Shown here: piece after piece, positions 40,028-47,862 of the stretch | Numbering within the stretch: the stretch's first letter is position 1 | Layout: every line of letters begins with the position of its first letter | Assembly: GCA_009617715.1 (NCBI GenBank) | Contig: VTFK01000160.1 | Location: 1,178,001 to 1,242,000 of the forward strand | DNA: 64,000 nt | From: Plectrocnemia conspersa | Lineage: Eukaryota; Arthropoda; Insecta; Trichoptera; Polycentropodidae | Direction of reading: 5' to 3' | Position numbers and translations under genes: made by a program | Notes under the pieces: generated by a model | What the model was told of the DNA's origin: nothing | The model's input: the letters and a program-made list of their open reading frames with translations, nothing else | The model's database searches: none

Positions 40028-40145
40028 CAAACTAGTTTAGTCAGCCTAGGTAGCGGGCTGACTGGACTAGTTTGATTTTGTGGCCGTCCATGTGGATACT
40101 AGGTAGGCTTGTTAGCTTTCCTTTGAGGAAGACGGCTTTGGTGTT
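40028..40145 (-). pseudogene. LINE reverse transcriptase thumb-region fragment joined to Gypsy RT
   Basis: Directly after the Gypsy-type text ending GSEDHAQHEDH, the same frame continues NTKAVFLKGKLTSLPSIHMD and then KIKLVQSARYLG. That pattern (K-T-x-x-x-x-L-K-G...G-x-x-I...V-x-x-x-R-Y-L-G) belongs to non-LTR RTs, not Gypsy. It may derive from the same LINE as the fragment inside gag. Confidence 0.6.
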
Positions 40146-40159
40146 GTGATCTTCGTGCT

Positions 40160-40560
40160 GGGCGTGATCTTCAGACCCTACGATGATGTCATCTATGTAG
40201 ACGAAGCAGAAATCGCAATGCCGCGTCGATGAATCATTGGAAGGTTTGTGCAGTGTTCCTCTGGCTGAATGACAAAAGAAACTCCTACAGACCAAAAGGT
40301 GTCGATATTGCAGTCTTTATTATATCATCCGGGGCGACCAGGATCTAATGATTCGCCCGTACCAGGTCTATGGTGCTGAAGACCTTTCGGTACGCCAGCG
40401 CATGAGAAAGATCTTCAATGTGTGGCACGGGGTAATGGATGGTTCGTGCGTTGAGAGCTCTGTAGTCACTGCAAGGTCGCCACTCTCCCGGCGTCATCTT
40501 CGAGACGATGTGCAGTGGCGGTGACCATGGTAACAGCACACGCCGTCAGTATGGGGCTAA
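40160..40560 (-). pseudogene. Gypsy-type reverse transcriptase fragment
   Basis: The minus-strand frame at 40345-40539 contains WSPPLHIVSK, GEWRPCSDYRALN, YPVPHIEDLS and KVFSTIDLVRA, the RT fingers and first palm motif of Ty3/Gypsy elements. A stop interrupts after the A-N-H, where A-Y-H is usual. In a shifted frame the active-site box reads FCFVYIDDIIVGSEDHAQHE, with YIDD encoded at 40188-40199. RNase H and integrase are absent. Confidence 0.88.
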
Positions 40561-40649
40561 TCTCTGGACTGGCTTCTTGGTCCGTAGCGGCTCCATGATG
40601 GACTGTGCTGTCTTGGCAGTCATCCACCGGGACGACTCCGGTTGAGACT

Positions 40650-41534
40650 AGACGCGGACCATCGGCTCGCCAATGGGAAGCTTGTGAATGCTAGGGTCGC
40701 TAATGAGCCGAACTCTGCTTACACACGACCTAAGGAAGTGGGTGGGAAGCACCCAGGAACCGTCGTTGCTTCCGTGGACTTCCCTCTGTATCTCGGTATT
40801 GCGGGTGGTCATTCCGGAATTGCACAAATTTTTTTGAAATTTGTTGCTCGGTTCTTCGACGGTGTTTTGTAATTCTGTTACTTGGTCCATTGACGTCCGT
40901 GGTAGTGGTTGCAGAATGGCGGCTACTTGGGACACCGGCACCGGCAGTTTGGAATTGCGAAATCTCCACAATTCTGCTCGCTGTTGCAGCAATCTTATCC
41001 AGCTCGCAATCCATAGATCCTGCAATTCCCGTCTGGATGTATGTTGTTAAATGGATCTGGAAGCGGGCAGTCCCACAAGATGTGTTCCGAGGTCTGGTTG
41101 TCGTGGCCACATGGACAGTCTGCCTCTGGCTTTAGTTTGAATCGCTTCAAGTGCCCTGTGAAAAACTGTGTGGTGCGTACGTCGCATCTTATTAAATGGA
41201 TCTGCCAGAATGTTTTTAACAGAAATTCTGGAAAACTAGGTCCAGTGAGCCTTTTCAGCTCCCGCAAAAACGTCGAAGGCTTCCCGTCGCCCATCTCGGC
41301 TTGCTCGAACTACCCCCTAGCTTCCTGCTCCTGCGAAACTTCCGTGCATGTGATGATTGCTGCCTTGAGAGCGCCATACTCGATGACGTCTTGGACCTCT
41401 TCCAAGATAAGAGCGAGCTTTTGCGTCCCCAAGGATGATCGGTGGCCTTAACGCGGTGACTGGCGAGCAGCGATCAGCGTTAGAGGTGTGACGCATTTCC
41501 GGCCATGTTCGTTGCAGTGTGTAACGTAATTACG
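40650..41534 (-). pseudogene. Gypsy gag-like region interrupted by a LINE fragment
   Basis: GDGKPSTFLRELKRLTGPSF (from about 41292) is the conserved G-D-x-K-P-S-x-L-L-R-x-M start of arthropod retroelement capsid text. After a frame change, ILADPFN-like text precedes the foreign segment at 41061-41188. Past that segment DCELDKIAATASRIVEI continues the gag-like helical text. The three overlapping minus-strand frames (40648-41025, 40730-41110, 40995-41294) are pieces of this one broken gene. Confidence 0.7.
41044..41205 (-). mobile_element. LINE C-terminal fragment inside the Gypsy gag, with flanking 17 bp duplicates
   Basis: The minus strand reads DVRTTQFFTGHLKRFKL, then CPCGH...SEHILWDCP. This is the C-x-C-G...H-x-x-x-x-C zinc-like tail of LINE ORF2 proteins. 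It is bordered at 41044-41060 by TTGTTAAATGGATCTGG and at 41189-41205 by TTATTAAATGGATCTGC, which match at 15 of 17 bases. The matching flanks look like a target-site duplication around a truncated LINE piece lacking a poly-A tail. Confidence 0.65.
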
Positions 41535-41857
41535 CTACAACATCAACCAGTCGTTACCTAAAAAATAAAATCATGGTAATTTATTATGAATATATTGTTT
41601 TAATTTAATCCACTTACAATTTTCAGCAAATTTGCACAGTCCTGGTTTCGTAATATCACGTTTTCTTGAATCAATCCTTCACTAAAAAAAAATATATGTA
41701 AACATTGAAATTTAATTTAGATTTAATTAAAACTTACATAGGAATGTTGTAAAACTGTTTCGTATTTTTTTGAGATTATAGATATTTTCCTTTAAAGTAT
41801 TTATACTTTTTTTAATTTAAAAAAAATATTATGTATATTTATAAAATTGCATAAGTA

Positions 41858-41887
41858 CGAATTTACGTAAGTCGAGGTCTAACTGTA
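41858..41887. repeat. Pogo/Tigger-like terminal repeat motif
   Basis: Read on the minus strand, TA-CAGTTAGACCTCGACTTACG resembles the CAGT(N)GA-CCTCG... ends of pogo/Tigger elements with their TA target. No second end was found within a few hundred bases, so this is tentative. Confidence 0.3.
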
Positions 41888-42105
41888 CATACTTACAAAA
41901 ACTATCACAATATTTTGCTATCATCAATTTATTTTCCCGGAGAACTATTCTTCGCCTTCGTTCGTTGGAAATATCACCTGCCTTTAACATGTTTGTGGTT
42001 GGAATTGCTCCTTCTTTAAATATTTTTTTAGGGTTTTTCAATACTTAGTAATTCGCATCAAAGATTTCTTTTAAAATCGACTGCATTAAAATGTGTACTG
42101 CAAAT
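41880..42105 (-). pseudogene. THAP-domain remnant
   Basis: The minus strand shows ICSTHFNAVDFKRN near 42105-42065, then after a frameshift PKKIFKEGAIPTTNMLKAGD near 42020-41970. These are the second half of a C2CH THAP zinc finger (C-S-x-H-F...D-F, then ...L-K-x-G-A-V-P-T). THAP fingers occur in P-element-type transposases and in host genes derived from them. The first Cys pair and Trp are not recognisable. A donor-like GTAAGTATG follows at about 41895-41887. Confidence 0.55.
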
Positions 42106-42856
42106 TCATGCATTATTTATGTTAAATTTATCGGATCATGAATACTTATTTACCCATTCCGTGCATATTACTATATTCTTTGGAAATCTATAAAAACTTA
42201 TAACAATATTATTAACATTTTTCAATGTGTTGTTGTTGTTGCTGTTATAACCGAACACTGCAGACATCACCATTGTTAACAGAACACTGCGTCACAATCG
42301 ACAGTTCGGTTGTCACCTTTTATTCCTATATTGTGCCCTTACATGTATTAGTTAAAGATTATACAAAACGTTGGAGCACATTAGAACATAAGCATATAAA
42401 CAAAATTTTTAATACAACAGTGGCTTTGTAAATATTTTGCTAAATAAAAAATATAGCATGGTTATTCTAACAAAATTGTTATTGACATTGTAGGATCAAA
42501 TGTTTATTTGTAATTCCTTTCGGCTTGACAATTTTACTAAAGCTCTATATGTCAAAATAGTCATCACATATGTGATTTGACACTTACAAGTATACACAGC
42601 AATTAAAAGCCATCATTAAAATAGCTAAAAAGGTATGATTACTCTGGTATTAACTAATATTCAATAGAAATATAAAAAGACAAAATATTCACAGATTACA
42701 TTTGATTATCCTCCATAAGTTACATTGTTTTGATTAATACACATATAATACGTCCTAACAGTTTACAGTTAATTTTCATAAACAATGAGAGATATGATTA
42801 CATTTATGTATTGCAAACAATATGACATATTGCCTCAACTTAACCGTTGAAGAATA

Positions 42857-42924
42857 GTTGTCGATCTACACATTCAATACCTTAAGACTTAAAGTATCGA
42901 ATGTGTAGATTTAAAAGTGACAAC
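42857..42924. repeat. 68 bp stem-loop
   Basis: GTTGTC pairs with GACAAC and ATCTACACATTC pairs with GAATGTGTAGAT, around a CTTAAG-containing loop. Internal bulges leave a precursor-sized hairpin. Confidence 0.7.
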
Positions 42925-42946
42925 TAAAGAAAAAAATACATTAAAA

Positions 42947-42969
42947 GTTACCTTAAGGCTTAAGGTAAC
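42947..42969. repeat. Perfect 23 bp palindrome
   Basis: GTTACCTTAAG and CTTAAGGTAAC flank a single G. It is enclosed by a weaker A/T-run pair (GAAAAAAATACA and TTGTACTTTTTTCTTC). Confidence 0.85.
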
Positions 42970-43989
42970 GTCTATTGTACTTTTTTCTTCAATTGCATAT
43001 TGTTCAATGTTTAACTATTTTATATTTTTCAGAAGCAATGACTTGATTGACGCTATTTTAATGAATTGATTCATTATTTTACCCCAACAAATTAAATATC
43101 AATGTGTTCTTCTAAAAAATCACGTACATTGAAATTATTGACGTTAACTTAAAATTCAAACACATGTACGTATTACATTTTCTTTATTAACGTACCTTAT
43201 TATTTATGTAAAATATCATATAAAACTCTATTATTTTGTTAGCTTATCACATTCAAATTGCATTTATGAATTATAGGTAAGAATATTGTGTACAGCTTAC
43301 AATTTTTAATGTTCTTGATTCTTATTATTCATAATTATTTTTCAGAAGCAATGAGAGAACGAAATTCGCAAAAATCTATAACGCACGAATGTTACCATGC
43401 CACTCCGGAAAGGAAAGTGATTCCTTTCGAGCAAATGTGATGCTAATTTGCTTAGCTAAAGAACCACATATTTTGCAATTATATTTTATTATAATTATTA
43501 AAAATAATCTGTTTTGAATTCCCTCAGTATTGAATTCTTTTGTTTTTGATCTGAGGTTCTGACTGTCGACCAATGAAAAATTAGCATTTAAATATAAAAC
43601 AAGGTAGCCGCTAGCAACGTAACAGTTATTTATAAAAATAATTTTCAGATCGAAAATTAACGACATATTTTAACTATAAAAATGAAATATATACATAATG
43701 TGTGTAAGGATTAAAAATATACACTGATTTAACTATATAAACAATTATAAAACAATCTTTGTAATGATATATAGTTTGGTCGACGGGCTCCGAGACCGAA
43801 AAGTGAGTTTTTTCATTTGCACTACATCAAAATAATCATTGTTTCTGAATAATAATTAACAATAGGTGGTCCAGTCCGCAAGAAATTATTGCCGGTCTGT
43901 GCAGTTTCACCTGATTCTGGGAATACAAGATTCAGGGTATCCCCTACTGATGCGACACAGCCTTGGTAGTTTTTTCAACTTCATGTTTG

Positions 43990-44127
43990 TGTGAAAAGAC
44001 TGTTTCATCTATGTCAGTAATAAAAACCAAACAGAGGAATCGATTGGATGTTAGTTCAGCGCTTTGTCTCTCAAAAAACACGCTGCAACCACGTATATCA
44101 AATTTGCTTGCAAAAAAGCAGCAGTAA
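43990..44127 (+). pseudogene. hAT transposase C-terminal remnant, ZBED5/FAM200-like
   Basis: From 43990 the + strand is open for 45 codons: CEKTVSSMSVIKTKQRNRLD, then ALCLSKNTLQPRISNLLAKK, ending at a TAA. This is the hAT C-terminal dimerisation text of the group that gave rise to vertebrate ZBED5/FAM200-type genes (C-E-x-x-F-S-x-M-x-x-x-K-x-x-x-R-x-x-L, then L-x-P-x-I-x-x-L). Upstream sequence is too degraded to read. Confidence 0.75.
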
Positions 44128-44184
44128 ATGTTGCACTAACAAAAAATTGTAATTTTATAGCATTGTTTTTTATTTTGGGTTGAC

Positions 44185-44220
44185 GCCGGTCCGCGAATGT
44201 GAAAAGGTTGAAGAGCACTT
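44185..44220. repeat. Probable right terminal repeat of the hAT remnant
   Basis: GCCGGTCCGCGAATGTGAAA followed by AGGTTGAAGAGCACT, reversed, gives an AGTGCTCTTCAACCTTTTCA-type hAT end about 60 bp after the transposase stop codon. The matching left end was not found; a GTCCAGTCCGCAAG patch near 43867 may be a trace. Confidence 0.5.
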
Positions 44221-44229
44221 GTTTATACA

Positions 44230-45319
44230 ATAGTTAATAACATTACGAAAGGTTATATTACTACATAGAATTATTCCAAGACCTTTGATGTAAGGATAAG
44301 ACTATCATACTAACGTTATATGTGCCTATAGAGATAAAGTGTTGTAACCAAATAATATACAGGTGAGTATACAATTGCTTACTACATCATTTAAATTAAT
44401 AAAGTCCAACATCGTGGCAAAAATAAATATTTTAGGCATTTCATTCCAAGTGTGTCAAAATATCATATATACATTAAGGAGTTTCGTCAACTTTTGTTCT
44501 TTGCGAACACTTTTCTTAAAGAAAGGCCAAATTCAAGCTGTTCATTCAAAGCAAACTTAGTATGTTCTTTATAAAATAAAATACTTACAACTAATATGAT
44601 AACTGTAGTGTGTAGTAAATATCGATTAGATATTGGGAACACAATTAAAATACTGAAATTAACCATTAACAACTAAAGGAACTGAAAGGGTGAATTGCCC
44701 AGAAGCACTCTTTCATTTGCGATTAGTGTTAATACATATAACATCCGTTTTTATGTATTATGAACTTGAATTTACCGATGTTTCTCCTGTAATAGTTGAA
44801 CTTAAAACAATAATAATAGTTTTGTGATGGTCAAGTTTGTATATTTTCATATAACGATATCCTTACAGATACATGTAGTTTTGTTTCTTTCTTTCAAAGT
44901 GTATGCAATTTTGATATTTGTGATTATATTGAAGTTTAGGTTATATTGTAATATTTATAAAACACTAATTGTTGAAAATTAAACGGTCATAGGTTCTCAG
45001 AGCTTATTTAAACTTGTCACAAATGGTTTATCAAAGTAATAACTGTGTATTTACAAACGATATGTGTCCGAGATCGATATTGTCGATCTGCGTTGACAGT
45101 TTTGCGTTGATTGACAGGTTAGATTTTTTGGTCCTAGCATCTGATTTAGCGGCCATTAGATTTCAACATTTGCGGATAAATAACTCAATTGCAATATTAC
45201 TTTAATATTTAGAAATAGAAAATGTATACTTTTAGCTATTTAAAAAACATAAAGTTTTTAAAAATAGTAAATATTATAAAATTACATTTACGCTGACTAT
45301 CACTAATTAAAAATTAACT
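44230..45319. other. AT-rich non-coding stretch between hAT and Tc1/mariner remnants
   Basis: No gene is recognised. The open frames at 44363-44560 and 45014-45205 lack domains. A patch at 45060-45170 is slightly GC-richer. Confidence 0.5.
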
Positions 45320-46888
45320 TACAGTAGGTTGCCATATTAATAGGGACACCTATGCTATTTTTTCGCTTTTTCTATATTCATAATAAAAATATCTATGATT
45401 TTAGGCACAGTAATTATTATTTATTAATAATAACATTTAATTGGCAACATTTTTACACCATATTCGTTATTCATCTGCATTTATTTTTTTATTTAATTAT
45501 ATTTAAACATTATCGCATGAAGATTAAAAGTTTTGTAATTCCGCCATTTGCCGCAATTACATCTTGTACACGTCGTGGCGCTCTTAATGCATATTTTTTC
45601 ATTTTGACTTAGATCAGGAGAATGATGCCACACCCGGATGAAGGTTTCGATGAGCTACTACTTGTTTATAATCACCCCCTTGGTGTTCCCTCCCTTCCTC
45701 TTCGTGAGCTCTCATAGACTTTCAATAGGGTTATTGTGAGAATTCCATGATCATGCCAAAAACTGCACGTTTTTTCAGCCATCAATGCATTGGCACTCTT
45801 GGCTTTATGACAGGGTGCGCTGTCGTTCATGGATATACTCTTGGCCACCAGGGAACCATTCTCCGACTTGAAACAGGCACTGAATTTCCAGTACTTTTCT
45901 GTACTTATCCTGCCTCATAGTCCCTTGAACGATGTAGAGGCGCCCCATCCCTTTAGAGAAGATATCTGAACACACTATGATACTGACGGTGTTTAACCGT
46001 CTCCACGAAACAGTCCAAATATAATTTATCCCCTAGGTATCGTCTGACGAACGATAATTTGTCCACCAACATTTGGAACGTGGACTTGTCAGAAAAGAAC
46101 ACCCGAAAAAATACCATAATCACTAAATTAAAATTTTAAAAGTTAAAAAGCCACTAAGATGCTAGTTAACCGATTCCAGTCCGTCGTGAGGCGAGAAATT
46201 TTTTAGCTGGACGATGACTCAAGCTCTCAGCCAATTTCTTCTGGACTGTTCTTTTAGAGACTTTGATGTCTTTTTCATTGACTATCAAGATAAGACTGGC
46301 CATACTCATTTTGCAATTTTAGAGACAGACATCTCTGATTTTACGGTCAGTACGAAGTGTGATGATCTGCTTTCTGCTACATTTACAGATGCAATCCTAT
46401 TCTAAAAGCAGGTTTTGGTTGATTTTTTTCTTAATCCTGTTAACCACAGACTTCAAAATGCCAGAAATGGCTGCTATTTTTCTTTGGGAACATTTAGTGT
46501 TGAATAATTATGTCTTCATTTCTGCACATTTCCTTAGAGACGTGTCTGAGGACCAAGCCATATTTAAAAATAAAGTTTTGGGGTTAAAATGGCAAAACTA
46601 TTAATTAAAGTAGGATATCGTTAAAATAATTATTATACATTTATTTATGAGACTCTCGATCACGTGTTTTCACAAAAATGCTTTCCACGTGTGAATAATC
46701 TTAATTTTTTAACAGATGTACCACTTTGCTAGTGTTGCCACTTCTTAAAAGTGTTAGGGGTGATACCACCAGCAAAAATAACAAAGGAAATGACCATCAA
46801 AACAAAATTATTTAAGGAATAGAGGCAATGTAAACATGAAAACCACAAAATATTGATATTGTCCCTATTAATTTGGCAACCCATTGTA
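45320..46888 (-). mobile_element. Full-length dead Tc1/mariner element with TA target duplication
   Basis: Both ends are present. The left end, from 45322, reads CAGTAGGTTGCCATATTAAT and continues AGGGACA. The right end, reversed from 46886, reads CAATGGGTTGCCAAATTAAT and continues AGGGACA. That is 24 of 27 matching bases, flanked by TA at 45320-45321 and 46887-46888. The 1565 bp length is normal for a Tc1-type element. It holds one decayed transposase on the minus strand. Insertion lies about 340 bp upstream of the neuroligin acceptor at 47230. Confidence 0.92.
45610..46585 (-). pseudogene. Tc1-like transposase pseudogene
   Basis: Blocks on the minus strand fall in the expected order. An N-terminal helix-turn-helix reads CSQRKIAAISGILKSVVNRI (near 46490-46430). 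A second HTH segment contains VSKRTVQKKLAESLSHRPAK (near 46250). Then comes a catalytic-region piece, NDSAPCHKAKSANALMAEKT, where Q-x-D-N-x-x-x-H-x-A is typical (near 45830-45770). W-N-S-H-N-N-P-I-E follows, where W-P-x-x-S-P-D-L-N-P-I-E is typical. Stops and frameshifts break the frame, and the aspartate of the W-P-x-x-S-P-D box is lost. The + strand open frames over 46214-46604 are shadows of this gene. Confidence 0.85.
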
Positions 46889-47229
46889 GTAGGTACATCA
46901 AAAAATTGCCTGTTTTAATTTAAAAGAAACACATTGTAGCACGGCAATTTTTTTTACTGGCGCGTTTCAGATAAAACTACATAATTTATTTTATTCATCA
47001 AAATTGTAAAATACTAATATAAATATTTTTAAATCATAAAGCTTTACAATAAAATCGGAATAAATCAAAATATTTACTTTTTTTAATTATGATATGCTTT
47101 GAGGTTCTATAAATATTATAAAAAATATAAAATTATCTTTAAAAAACTCTGGGTTATATTTCGACTAATCGCTGGATTGCTTTTTGTTTATGTAACAATT
47201 ACTGATCAAGTGTTTTCTTGTTGTTTCAG

Positions 47230-47425
47230 GAAGAATCCGTGCCCGTACACAGTGAACGAAGGGGATATGTCCGGATTAGCCCTTGCGAAATTTATTACGG
47301 CGCCTCGGGCGATCGGTTCGCCCGCGTCGAAGTGCAGTGACCCAACGCCGGATGAAAAGTTGTTATAGTGTCTCGGAAGATGCGGCGGTGTGGCAAAGTC
47401 GAAACAACGTCGCCAGTGTGACGTC
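47230..47425 (+). other. Nlg: 5' UTR portion of the neuroligin exon
   Basis: This is GC-rich sequence between the inferred splice acceptor and the first in-frame ATG at 47426. A different frame is open from the splice junction to a TAG at 47366-47368. This leaves a short untranslated gap before the neuroligin ATG and could be the 3' part of an upstream ORF. Whether transcription starts here or arrives by splicing cannot be decided from the sequence. The acceptor (CAAGTGTTTTCTTGTTGTTTCAG-like tract) favours splicing. Confidence 0.5.
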
Positions 47426-47862
47426 ATGCGCTGTGCGGGTGCCTCCGCCCCTGGTGTTGCCAGTACACCCGAAGACGACTCCAGCGTACCCTATCACCAT
47501 CCGACCATTTGCATACAATACCCTAGTTTCGAGTGTCAGTGTAGTGGTGGGGAGTATGTTTTGAGACTTGTAGGGAGTAGACATGTGTGTGGTAGATATG
47601 GCGGAAACAAGGGGAGACGAGAGAGGGACACATTGTTCGGACGGAGGTGCTGTCCCGGCGTGTGGCGAGGCTTCTGGGTGTTGCTGGTGGCGCTGGCGAT
47701 GACGCTGGGAGCATGTGGCTCGTCGCTGCCCGTGCACAAGTACTCGACGAGGGTGGTTCGCACAAAATACGGTCCTCTGAGAGGGGTGATAGTCCACGCT
47801 CATCCGCCGGTTGAGGCCTTCTTGGGAGTTCCGTACGCGACACCACCCATCGGTAGCCTCAG
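47230..47862 (+). CDS. Nlg: Neuroligin, first recognised coding exon (5' UTR plus N-terminus)
   Basis: Neuroligins are postsynaptic transmembrane adhesion proteins with a catalytically inactive cholinesterase-like ectodomain that binds neurexins. A pyrimidine-rich tract ending in TTTCAG precedes 47230, and a GTATGT donor follows 47862. An in-frame stop lies at 47366-47368 and the only upstream methionine is the ATG at 47426, so I take 47426 as the start (about 145 codons in this exon). Residues 83-96 are hydrophobic (FWVLLVALAMTLGA), consistent with a signal peptide core. From about residue 108 the text VVRTKYGPLRG, then EAFLGVPYATPPIGSLR, is the classic start of the neuroligin esterase-like domain. 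Oddity: about 80 Ser/Gly/Cys/Arg-rich residues precede the hydrophobic segment, long for a signal-peptide N-region, so the true start may come from an unseen spliced exon. Gliotactin or another cholinesterase-like adhesion protein is less likely. The exon ends with two bases of an Arg codon. Confidence 0.87.

Larger units (their letters stand above)
40020..41534 (-). mobile_element. Broken Ty3/Gypsy-type retroelement with inserted LINE fragments
   Basis: On the minus strand a gag-like region (41534 to about 40650) begins with a decayed capsid N-terminus and M-G-D-x-K-P-S-x-F-L-R-x-L-K. A Gypsy-type reverse transcriptase follows (about 40560-40160). The protease that should lie between them is not recognisable. 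Two segments are LINE-like instead: 41061-41188 inside gag, and from about 40140 to 40040 after the RT active-site box. Stops and frameshifts break every frame, and no LTRs were found. GC content is much higher than in the surroundings, as expected for a younger arrival. Confidence 0.8.
42110..43860. other. AT-rich non-coding stretch
   Basis: Contains a (TTG)n-like tract at 42226-42245, the nested hairpins at 42857-42996, and the repeated phrase TTTTTCAGAAGCAATGA at about 43028 and 43340. Otherwise nothing is recognised. Confidence 0.5.

Noticed and set aside
40841..41135. Further + strand frames over the Gypsy region
   Set aside because: They are shadows of the minus-strand gag-like text.
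41041..41451. 136-residue + strand frame
   Set aside because: It is antisense to the Gypsy gag region, whose minus-strand reading has recognisable motifs.
46214..46604. Two overlapping + strand open frames
   Set aside because: They are shadows of the minus-strand Tc1-like transposase pseudogene.
47206..47427. Minus-strand frame across the neuroligin acceptor
   Set aside because: It spans the intron/exon border of the + strand gene and has no domain.
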